The notes under the pieces are model-generated. The model searched no databases, was not told the origin of the DNA, and saw only the letters and a program-made list of their open reading frames with translations. A stretch of 64,000 bases of DNA from Lytechinus variegatus (Eukaryota > Echinodermata > Echinoidea > Temnopleuroida > Toxopneustidae), in NCBI RefSeq assembly GCF_018143015.1, contig NC_054751.1, forward strand, positions 31,138,347 to 31,202,346, in the 5' to 3' direction. The translations under genes and the position numbers were made by a program. Shown here one piece after another: positions 34,197 through 46,200 of this stretch; position 1 is the first letter of the stretch, and every line of letters begins with the position of its first letter.

Positions 34197-34659
34197 CTTT
34201 AAATATGGTGTAGTCTTTGCTCTAGACCCATGCAGTTATTTCAAAATAGGAAATTATTAGAAACGATAAAAACAGACAAACAATATTAACAAAGACGCCA
34301 CAATATCATTGATGTAGAATAACGTTTTTGTTGTTGTTATTTTGGGTTTTTAAGGCGCGTACCATTCAGATCTGAATATTTACACCTTTTATTAATTTGA
34401 CGTTTTTGTGGTATTCAATTCAATTCAATTTTATTCATTTCACTTCCATCAAACAAAAACAAGTTGTATACCAACTTACGGTATGCCTTATCAAAGGGCT
34501 TTATAGTTTGAGAGATGCTGGTGTCTAAGTTTTTAGATTAATCTTTTGCTTAATTTGTATTTTAAGAGAACTGGATGTGGGGTAAAGACAACTCTCTAAA
34601 CCCAAGCATTTTAACTGGGTTTAATTTTAAAGATTGGTCTTAGCTTTGATTTGTTCAAT

Positions 34660-37330
34660 ATTTGTTTATCTTATAAATAGCTGGGTCTAGACGAAGGTCT
34701 AAGCATAATAATAATGTTATTCAACAGGAATAAGAATATGACAAAGTCTTATGTTTTTAAGATTGTTTGAATTAATTTGTAAATGACTGGGTCTGGAATA
34801 GAGACAACGCTCTAAACATGTGCTTTTGTACTTGGTCTTAATTTGGAGGATTGTTGGTTCTTAGATTCGTTGTTGGGGGTTGGGTTTTATTGTTTTTTAT
34901 TCTTGAAATAATTGTGTCTGGAGGAAAGTCTACAATCGATCTCCATGTTATTCCACAGTAGTTAGATTATTGGGTATTTGTTTTAGACAATTTTATTTTT
35001 AAATAATAACCAAGTCTGGAAAATGGACGTTTTCTTTGCAAATGCATAACTACAATGTTTTGTAGGGGTCTTAGTATTATTATACAAAAGAATCTGGGTG
35101 TGGGGTAGAGACATATTTTTTACTGGGTATAAATTTTAAAAATTGGTTTTAGATTTGATTTTGTTTTTTAATTAATTTCTTAGATAACCTGGTCTGGAGG
35201 AAAGAGTACGTTTTACAACTCATGTTATTCCAAGAGAATATGATAGGGTCTTATGTAAGATTTTTTTTTCGTAATTTTTGTAATGATTAGGTCTGGAATA
35301 AAGACAACATTCTAAACCTCTTTTTAAGAACATGTTCTTAGGTTCAAGGATTGCTTGGTATTAGATTTGGAGTTATTTATATTTTTACTCTTAGCCTTAT
35401 TTTGAAAAACAAATGACTGGGTCTGGCTGAAAGACTACGCTATATATCCATGTTATCCAGCATTAATAAGATTATGGGGTCTTTATACGGTTTTTGTTGT
35501 TGTTGTATTGTTATTTACAATTTTTGAATAACAAGGTTTGGAGAAAAGGCTAAGCTCGATTTTCCTTTTTTCCACTGGAATATCATTATGGTATCTTAGT
35601 TTGGACTTATATTATAATTTTTGAAATAACTGGGTCTGGAAATAAGACTTTGGACTTACATTATAATTTTTGAAACTACTGCGTCTGGAAAAAGACTGGA
35701 CTTTTGTGCTACATGAAGGCATTACTATATAGGGTTTTAGTTTTTAGTTTTAAATAACCGGGTCTGGAGAAAAGACTATGCTTGATTCTCAATTTACTCA
35801 TAGCGCGTATATTCACAATACGTTCAGTATAATTTAAAACAACAACAAAGACTTTGATTCCACCAGTTTTAATTAACTGGGTCTGGAGAGAAGACTAGGC
35901 TCGATTCTCATGTTTATTCCACCGGAACATCATTATCGTATCTTAGTTTGGACTTATATCATAATATTTGAAACAATCGGGTCTGGAATAAAGACTTTGG
36001 ACTTATATCATTATTTTTTAAACAACCAGGTCTGGAATAAAGACTTTGGATTTATATTATAATTTTTGAAACAACAGGGTCTGGAAAAAGACTTTGGATT
36101 TATATTATAATTTTTGAAACAACCGGGTCTGGTGAAAAGACTTTGGACTTATAATATCATTTTTGAAACAATCTGGTCTGGAATAAAGACTTTAGGCTCA
36201 TATGATTATTTTTCAAACAACCGGGTCTGGAATAAAGACTTTGTACTTATATTATAATTTTTTAAACAACCGGGTCTGGAATAAAGACTTTGGACTTATA
36301 TTAATATTTTTTAAACATCCGGGTCTGGAGAAAAGACTTTGGAATTATATTATCATTTTTGAAACAATCGGGTCTGGAATAAAGACTTTGGATTTATGTT
36401 ATAATTTTTGAAACAACAGGGTCTGGAAAAAGACTTTGGATTTATATTATAATTTTTGAAACAACCGGGTCTGGTGAAAAGACTTTGGGCTCATATTATT
36501 ATTTTTGAAACAACCGGGTCTGGAATAAAGACTTTGGACTTATATTATTATTTTTTAAACAACCGGGTCTGGAATAAAGACTTTGGATTTATATTATAAT
36601 TTTTGAAACAACCGGGTCTGGAATAAAGACTTTAGGCTCATATGATTATTTTTTAAACAACCGGGTCTGGAAAAAGACTTTGGATTTATATTATAATTTT
36701 TGAAACAACCGGGTCTGGTGAAAAGACTTTGTACTTATATTATCATTTTTGAAACAATCGGGTCTGGAATAAAGACTTTAGGCTTATATGAATATATTTT
36801 AAACAACCGGGTCTGGAATAAAGACTTTGTACTTATATTATAATATTTGAAACAACCGGGTCTGGAATAAAGACTTTGGGCTCATATTATTATTTTTGAA
36901 ACAACCGGGTCTGGAATAAAGACTTTGGATTTATATTATAATTTTTGAAACAACCGGGTCTGGAGAAAAGACTTTAGACTTATATTATCATTTTTGAAAC
37001 AATCGGGTCTGGAATAAAGACTTTGGACTTATATTATTATTTTTTTAAACAACCGGGTCTGGAATAAAGACTTGGATATATATTATAATTTTTGAAACAA
37101 CAGGGTCTGGAAAAAGACTTTGGATTTATATTATAATTTTTTAAACAACCGGGTCTGGAGAAAAGACTTTGGACTTATATTATCTTTTTGTAAACAATCG
37201 GGTCTGGAATAAAGACTTTGGATTTATATTATAATTTTTTAAACAACCGGGTCTGGAATAAAGACTTTGGATTTATATTATAATTTGTTAATTAACCGGG
37301 TCAGGAAAAGAGACTTTGCACTTTAGTGCT
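34660..37330. repeat. Inner repeat array, right arm
   Basis: Inverse of the left array, with core CAACCGGGTCTGGAATAAAG. About 30 close-set units from 35930 to 37330, and spaced, diverged units from 34660 to 35930. It is more than twice as long as the left array. Confidence 0.95.
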
Positions 37331-37390
37331 ATATGAACGCATTACTATACGATTTTAGTTCAGAACGGATTTGCCAAAAATCCCTTCAAA

Positions 37391-37605
37391 TTTATTACAT
37401 TTGTGGGTAAAGTCATTATTACATTTGTGGGCGATCAAAAATTATTACATTTGTGGGTAAAGTGCATTATTACATTTGTGGGTGAAATTATTACATTTGT
37501 GGGTAAAGTGTTATTACATTTGTGGGCGTTATTACATTTGTGGGTAAAGTGTTATTACATTTGTGGGCGTTATTACATTTGTGGGCGTTATTACATTTGT
37601 GGGTG
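37391..37605. repeat. Outer 16-bp repeat array, right arm
   Basis: Ten copies of TTATTACATTTGTGGG with spacers in mirrored order relative to 28986-29202. Confidence 0.95.
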
Positions 37606-37618
37606 CAAGAACCCATCT
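37606..37618. repeat. Right 13-bp flanking direct repeat
   Basis: CAAGAACCCATCT, identical to 28971-28983. Confidence 0.65.
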
Positions 37619-40248
37619 AGTATATAAATGAGATCCAGGACTTTTTGTTAATAACTAACTTCATTAATTTTTGGTCAGACTTTCCAAATGTGCAAGCTTT
37701 CAAGAATCCCCAAAAATGTTAGAAAGAATTATTTCCATCAGATTGGGATCATGCTAGAGTTAAAGCACCAATGTGACATACACACTTGTCTTCGTTTCAT
37801 CTCTATTCTATTAGCATCAGCAAATAGTGAGTCTTGGTAATGGCATTAAAAATATATATATAAAAAGGGCCTTTGGAATAGGCAAAGAGACACTTTGATA
37901 TACTTTACAGTATGCAAGAATTGTATGGTAGCAGAAATCCTATTGATATAAATATAAAGTAGTATATGTCAGTGGCAGTGGGCATGCATACAAGAACATA
38001 TAGTAATATTGATTGAAATCTGAAAGTTGAGACAAGAATTTCCTATATTCATTTGACATAATATTCCATCTAACTGAGCCATTTCAACAATTATATGACT
38101 TCTAATATTAACTTCAAATAAGAAACAAATTTCTATATTACAATTTCGATTCTACAAAAAATATAAAGTATGAAATCAGAGTAGTGTTTTCCATTTCAAA
38201 AATTTGCTTGACTTAACATGAAATCCATAAGAAGCTGGAGAGATAGGAAAGTAGAAGAAAATTGCACTTAACGTTACAATAATTATTTCAATGACTGAAT
38301 TAGTCAAGAGTATATCAAATATAAAATGCTGAACATGCAAAAAAATATGGAAGTAAATAAACATTAAATATTGGTACTTACAATGGTCCCATGTACACAA
38401 ATGGAAAACAGTTGTAGGTTTAGAAGGGTATTTACTTCAATTAAGGAGAGAAATCTCAACAATGGCCGTCTCCCTCTTCACCACAGAAATATGAGTCGCA
38501 GTGGTGACAAATTACAATAACACAATTTATCAATAACAATTTAGAATGATTTAAATATAAATCAAAATCACTATTCAACTTGGTGTAGAAAAAGAGAAGA
38601 ATTTGAGACTGGTTACATAAATGTTTACTGTAAATTGTAAAAGCAACTATACTTGAATATCACTACAAGAAGAGAGAAAGAAAGAGAGAGAGAGAGAGAG
38701 ATTTGGGACCGGTAACATCCTTGTTTGTGGTCAAACACAAAAGGCCAATGACCAATCAGGAACATACATTCAAGTAACGTCAAGATATCCAACTAGCTAT
38801 CAACCAATAAATCCTTGTAAATGACAGCAAATATTTATGTCACAGGACCATGAACTCGGACATGAACTATATTTTCATGAGATATGTAAAGATATGTACC
38901 GCAGATTTTAAAAAGGTGTTCTGTTTTTTTTACAAAACGAATAGCAATAAGATAGTGGTTTAGTAAAACCTAATATACCATATATGTCACAATAGAATAT
39001 GACCTTTACCATGATATCGTATGAATATAGTCACTGTGTAAGAGGATGTACAACAATTTCAGTAAATGTAAGTACATACCCACTAATAATAAAGATCACA
39101 TGTACATTCTGCAATTGAAAGCAGGATAAAAACAGCCCCAAAAATGTGATGTGAAGCAAATTTAGCCCCCAAAATAAAAGAAGGAGCCTCATAAGGATGG
39201 AAAATAGCCCAATTTTCATTTGACTTGAATTGGATTGAATTTATTTAGTTACATTCATATTAATTCAATACACAATTAGAAGATTAGGAATGAATGATCA
39301 TAAGGAAAATATTCCCTGTCAGACTCAGCATTAGCCCAAAGCAAAACAAGCGTTGTGTGTCCATCTGACCTGTCGTGGGGACCTAAAATTTCCTGTATTA
39401 CTGACAGTGTTTGAAAGGTGATTTGAAAGAAAAAGCCTTGCTCTCCCATGGGCCTAATATGAGATCTGGGCCCTAAAGAATAAAAATCCCCCCCTTCAAA
39501 AAAAAAAATATTTGAAACCAGAAAGATTGGGCATAGCTTTAGATATGAGACTTCTCAATATCTCTGCAACCCTGAACATTCTACAAGCATTATGCCCTTC
39601 AGAAAGATGAACATTCCAATTATTGAGATGGTGACAAAGATCATCGAGGAGCATTTCATAAAGTGAATAGTTAGTGATTTTTACTGGCAACTGTAATAAG
39701 TTCCTGAAATCCTTGCATCTGATTGGCTCGGAGCAATTATTACCGTGTTTACATATAGTGACTCGGCTCTGGGTTTGACACGCGAGTCGTGCTCAACACG
39801 GCAAATTTTATGCTGTGTAAACGCGATCAGTGTGATCCGGGCGCCGTGTGGAACACTGCTTTTTTGACCCGCCAAAATCGTAGGGTTCAACCCGCAAGCC
39901 GAGGCAGACTCGCCTATTTCTTTTTTTTTTGTAGACAGAAAGCCGTGTCGAACCCGCATGACCTCGATCAAACACGGCATACTTGTGACATATATTCTAC
40001 TACCTTTTACAATCTGTGGGCCGTTTCGAACTCGCCTTTTTTGTTTCAGTATAAACGCAATCACACTAACCCTCTTCGCAGCGTTCGACCCTGCTTGAGG
40101 ATTCAACACTTGAGCCGAGTCGTGTGTGAAGACGTTATTAGTTAAGTAAAACTCACTGACAAGATGCTTCATGAAATGCTTCCCATATTTCCCCAGATCT
40201 TGGATGACATGAGAAAGACATTAAAATACCTAAATAACGTTGTCATGG
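37619..40248. other. 3' flank of the LRR gene
   Basis: AT-rich sequence without recognised exons. An AATAAA on the minus strand at 39240-39245 is a possible polyadenylation signal about 1 kb past the stop. A MITE occupies 39749-40128. Confidence 0.5.
39749..40128. mobile_element. MITE with GACTCGGCTC inverted ends
   Basis: Left segment GTGACTCGGCTC and right segment GAGCCGAGTCGTGTGTGAA are inverse to each other. The inside is rich in ACACGG and GTTCGACCC motifs in both orientations. It lies about 120 bases past the LRR stop codon and could be part of its 3' UTR. Confidence 0.6.
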
Positions 40249-43200
40249 TTACCACATAGTCCATTTTGTCTGATCAACCTGGCAGAATTCACCTGTATCA
40301 AGATTCTTGGCCATGACGAGGTTTGGATCAGCATTAGGAAGGCGATGGTAGACATACACTTTGTCATTACACACATCCTATATAGAGAAAGAAAGGGACA
40401 AAGAGAGAGTGGTAAGGAAAAATATATAAGCACTTTTTTCCTGAAGAACTTAACTGAAGAAAATAGTTCTTCCACTACTTATTTCATTTAGTTGTTTAAA
40501 ATTTGCTTTAAATCGTTCATTGTTTGAATAGGGGAGTCAATTTCAAATCTACATCACAAAACCATTCCTCATTGCATCAGTATACATTAGGTCAGACATG
40601 TAGTAATTTTACCCGATTCTTCCACTTTTGCTCCACATTCTTCTAGTGTTCTATTCTCATTAATATTCAGAATCATCTCATGATCACCCTGTATGTTTCA
40701 TGGGCTCTTACTTTTACTTGGGTTAGTCTGTCTCACTGGCAATTCCATTCTAATTAAGTCTAATGGTATATTTGCTTGATAATATATTCAGCGATTTCTG
40801 TTGATGAGAACTTTGTTAAACATTTCCATGCATCAAGTTCAGTGGTATATTGCATTCATTATGATTCATGTGCACAGAAAAGATTACGTAGGGGCTCAAA
40901 GAGCCCTGGAAAATTTCCATTTTTTGCAGCGTTAAAGCTTATCGAACATTCCAGATTTAGGCAGCAGTTCGTGAAAAGTAGCCCCCGATAAAATGTCCTA
41001 TCATGAAGTTACATGTCATTACAGATTGGTAACCTGGCTTCTTACCTGTAAGTAATTTGTTGCTTGCGTTGTGACCTTAGTGCATCCTGATACAAAGAGA
41101 GTCTTGAGGTCAGGGCAGTTGTTAGCCAGAGCAAAAACACTCTTATCGGTGATGCTATGGATTCCAGCAAGGCAGATATCCTCCAGAGGGCAGCATCTTG
41201 TCAGTTCAACAACACCGTTATCCGTCACCTGCAGACATTCACAGGAAATAATTTTATGTTATTTCTCAGAAAGACTTAAAAAATAGGTAAATTTAATAAT
41301 TATATCACAAACTATGATTTTAGATAAATAAAAATGAGTTATAATGTGCCACTTCCACTCAATCAACGGAATACTGAAGTAACAATTAATATAAATATGC
41401 AAATAAATAAACAATGAGTAAATGAAAAAAATAAGACATCAAGGAAAAAAAATTAACAATTGTATGAAGTTCATAACTTTTCATGATGCGAGCATATTAA
41501 GGTTGTAAAGAAAATATGAAAAAATAAGAAAAAAAAAAGAGAAACATTGAGGTTTCAGAGACAAATAATGTTTTCGAACATAATTTTTTATGATGGAATC
41601 ATCAGAATAATTATATGGGGATTTCAGGTAGTTTATGATGTAATGAATATTCATGCCGAGATATGAAATAGAGGGGGGGGGGCATAAAGACATCTCCAAG
41701 TCCTCAATACCTTTTTAATAGCCTATTTATTAGGGGATTAAGAGAGAAAAAAAAACAGAACCAGTTTCTCACCTGGTCTGCGACTGTACCAACGCAGCTT
41801 TTGAGTGAGATATTTTTAAGATGAGGCATATGGTTTGCAATGGAGAAGAGCAAGGTGTCATCAACGCTCTTGATTCCAGCCATGTACAATCTGGTCAGGT
41901 TTACACATGCTTTACTCATATCCAATAGGATGTCATGGTATAGCTGAAGGAAAAAGAAATAATAAAAAAATAATAATTATGTAATCTCTTAACTGTGTCA
42001 CTAGATATATGATCAGACAATTGAATGCAATTAATAGTACTGTTGATATATTTTCTTACATGGCACAGATTCAAAAGACTTGAAAACACACCCATCCAAA
42101 TCTTCAATAGACCCTAGATGAAGGGCCAAAGATTAGGCAAGAAATAAAACAGGACCATGGATTTTTTATAAAAAATATAATTCATGAATCTGCTATAAGC
42201 CATTCCAATTGCAACATTTCACTAGCTTTCCATTGCGGCTTGGAATTCATCAATGACATGTAGCAAGTAATGATGAAAGGGGGCCCCAGAACCCCTCCAG
42301 ATTCCTGTGTATTTGAGCCAATCAAAAAGAAGCAGAGTCTATAAATCTTTTTTCAAAAGTAAATTTTGTGTAGAATGCTCCAGTACTTACATCTTTACAG
42401 CCGCTCACCCTGAACAGCGTCAGATTGCCAGACCTTTCAGCGTCTCTGAAGAGCATCCGTAACGGCTCACCGGTCAACTTCATACAGAATGCAAGACAGA
42501 TCTCCTCTAGAGCTTTACAATTCTTGACAATGAGTCTAAGAATATCATCAGTCATGATCTGATGGCATCCTGTCATATCCAAACTTATCAGCTGGGGACC
42601 AACTGTCTCAAAAATCTGTGAAGTACAAGAGGAAAATATTTAAGTTTACCCCATCCATGGCACAGGGTTTAAATTAAGTAGTTTGGTTTGTGAATTTAGA
42701 TGCTCAGTGCTGAATGCATATGAGCAGAAGTGTCAATAATTTTACATATTACATATTGTTTTTTTTTTTAGACAATGTTCAGCAATAATCTTTTTATTGG
42801 CAATGTGATCACTGTTCCCTAGCAATCTCTGGTACATAATCATAACAGCTAAAATGTAGCTAAAATTACACCAATATTGCCAATTTCAAGAATCACCGGA
42901 GAATTATCCGTGGAATGAATACAAACCTTTAAAGTACTTTATTCAGTGATGGATTTAATCTTAAAAAGTCTAAGTTTCTAAATTGGGTAACTAAAATGGC
43001 GAAAATTACTGTCTTTCAATGCAAAAATTTCTAGCAATAAGTGATAATTCTAAGCAATATCTATTTCATTTCTGATAATTGTAAAAGTAAGAAATGCAGC
43101 AATGAAAAGAAAAATACTAAGTTTGCTAATATGATGGGTTATTTGAGGATTATTGAAATTGGTTCTCTTCTCATTTAAAAAGTGGAAGATACATCCTTTA

Positions 43201-46200
43201 AAGGAAACCACAACCCAAGAAGAGAAGCAATCTTATTGGAAAGAGTAAAATGAGAGGAACATTTTTAAAAAAGTTTCATCCAAATCGGTTATGAAATAAG
43301 CGAGTTACGGACGATTAAAAAGTCTTGTTGTACTTACTTTGTGGATCCTCAAATTGGCAAACGTGCTTCAAAATGGCTGATTTTGTGGACAACTCTCCTT
43401 TTGTTTGTACACATATTTTCAGATTTTCCCTTTTATTTTACATATTTCATATGATCTCCTCCTGACCTTGACATATATGGTGTGGATTATATTTTCCCAT
43501 GACATATGTTGTACTCAGAAGGAGGCAAGGTGCAATTTGAAAGATAATGAGAAAAATGTGAAAATTTGTATACAAAACAAATGGAGGGTTGTCCACAAAA
43601 TCAGCCATTTTGAAGCACGTTTGCCAATTTGAGGATGCCCATAGAAAGTACAAGAGTTTTCAAACTCCCATAACTTGCTTATCTCACAACCGATTTTGAT
43701 GAAACTTTTTTTAAATTGTTCCTCTCATTTTACTCTTTCCATTAAGATTACTTCTCTTCTTGGGTTTTGGTTTCCTTTTAAGAGAAATTCCAGTAGTTGC
43801 AGAAAACACTGATTTCATGAGAAAGTCTGTAAAACCAGGCTTAATTGTCAGTATATCATCGAGGATGAAGATCTGGTACAGTTACATAAACTGAACTTTG
43901 TGAAATCTTGAAATCTACGCTGAAAAACGTTCACGCTGAAGATCACCAACACAGATAGGCACGCGTGGGACAGTGTATTATTATTGCTGGAATAAAGACC
44001 CGACGGAAGTGACTGAATCCGCGCTTATTTTGCTTATTTCTCAGCAATTACACAGTTTCTCCCAGAATCCTTTGGCACATATTTTTTATTCATACAAACA
44101 GACACTTGGGTGGTCATTATATTAGATTCTGTAAAAAGTCATTTTGAGATCGTTACCAAAACTGGAATTTATCTTTAACCCCAAAAGGAATGGGGGGGGC
44201 CCATGATGCCCCCAATGCTATATGCAATAATTTTGGAATGAAAAAAAAGAAGACTTTTTTCCTTTAAAGTCTTGACCAACTTTTGAGACCAAATTAATGA
44301 AGTATGGGTATAGCATTGCAACATCACGTGACTTTTTTGAGACAATTTTATGCTGGAAATGGCTCATTTTTATACTTTGTGTACAAAGTCTATGGGAGAT
44401 GAAATTCATAAAGGGTGATTATTTTTTATTCTAATTGGTCTGCGTGATTAATTTTAGGGTTTAATCTAGTTGTTAAATGGTTTGTAATAATTTGCACAGA
44501 CAAAACAATGAAAAACAAAGGAATACATAACAAATTCTAAAAACAAAGAAATATGTAAGGAAAAAAATTGACTTTTGCCATTTTTTTGTTGTTGTGTAGT
44601 CCCATGAATTAAATTACAAAGATGACATCTGGAGAAAAAAAATGAAGTGAAATTGGGTGTAAAATATGCAAAATATGTTATAATGAATAAATTTTGCATA
44701 TTTTTATTCATAATGAATAAATAATTATTTTTGGACTTTTTTATACAGGCTTGTAGTTCATGTATTAAAGAATGTGTAAGCCAAATTTCGGTGCAATCGC
44801 ACGAACAGCGGCTGAGACCAGAAGGGGGAGCCATCTTGCCCCTCCCCCTGTAAAGCGCTTAGATACACACAATTAATGTCTAAGAGCATTATAAATAACA
44901 GTATTATTATCATTATTATAAGTAATAGTAAAATGGGATGAGTACAAACCTTTACAGCACTTTCTTCAGTAATAGAATTAATCCCGCATAGTCTAAGAGT
45001 GTCTAGCTTGGGTAACCTAGAGACTGTTGCATGGATGTCTCCACCATCTAGCTGAAGCCCAGACAGGACAAGGTTCTTGAGACTAACAGGGAGCTCCGTC
45101 AAGCAATCCTTGTTGGAGCTCTCCTGGAGCTTGTAGCAGAAGGAGACATCGAGGAGCTGGAGCTTGGTGCATTCCTTGTTCAGCTGGAAGTGATGATAAT
45201 AGTATATTGCTTTTATACTCGATCTGTCTCAACCCCTCCCCCACCCTTTATCATGTTATTTATTTACATTGGTTTTGTAACACCATCCATTCATTACACT
45301 CCTTAAATCAAATATGCAAATTTCAGCAAGAAAAACTATGAAATGTGGTAAAAATTGTATCAATTTAACTTCCAATTATCTGTGTCTCTCCCTGTATGCA
45401 TAAATGGAGCCACTGACATCTAAAACAGGTAAAGACAACTTAAGCTTGTAAAGATTTCAGAAATTACAAATTAATGGCAAAAAGTGGGAATCTTGGAATT
45501 TGGGCAGGCACACTTTTTGTCATAGCCAGGACGAAAAACATTAATGTTGAGATAAATGGAAAACACAAAAATATTACCAAAATAAAAGGACAAAAAAAAA
45601 TATTGTTGACAATCGTATAGCCGACTCAAAAATATTGGGATTTTACTTACTGCCATAATTCCTGTTCTGGTTACTCTATTACATCCATGAAGTACGATTC
45701 TGTAATAATAGGAAACATCAAGAAAATAGTTAAACACTTTGGTTGCAAATGGCCCAGTCACAAAGAGATGTAACACAAAATTAAAATCTCACTGACCCAT
45801 TCTTGGCCCATCCAAGCACAATTTTACTTAGAATAGCATGATTTTTTTACACAAATTAACTGAATATTTTGCAAATATTATTGAATAAATTTCTCACGAC
45901 TTTTCATAATTTCAGGCATTCTGCAAGATTTTATGGAATAGCCCCAGATTTTCACAAATCACTTGACAAGTATTATCAGCACTAACATATGACTGAATAT
46001 TAAGAAATTGATAATGCATATTCACAAATTTGTAAAACAAATCAAAATTATGCTTACCCTTGTAAGTTTTTACAATGCTGTGATAAAACAACAAGATCTT
46101 CATCTTCTATGGTGTGAATGCTACTAAGATCTAAATGCTCCTACAGAAATAAGAATTTAAAAAAATGATATGCATAAAATGGGCTGAATGCATAAAGAAA

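Larger units (their letters stand above)
28984..37605. mobile_element. 8.6-kb foldback element (nested inverted repeat)
   Basis: Layers, outside to inside: ten copies of CCCACAAATGTAATAA with variable spacers (28986-29202, inverted at 37391-37605); a unique segment of about 75 bases; arrays of a roughly 49-bp unit with core CTTTATTCCAGACCCGGTTG (left 29280-30480, inverted on the right about 34660-37330); then an inner pair of 1-kb elements in opposite orientation (31426-32530 and 32925-33880). The ends are inverted (CACCCACAAATG). No transposase-like frame was seen, so mobility would need outside help. A palindromic MITE (30505-31113) and a SINE (34027-34196) have inserted into the arms. The architecture resembles foldback transposons such as sea urchin TU elements. 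Confidence 0.85.

Noticed and set aside
39681..40172. 163-residue frame on the minus strand
   Set aside because: It coincides with a MITE that has inverted ends, has a competing frame on the other strand, and shows no domain.
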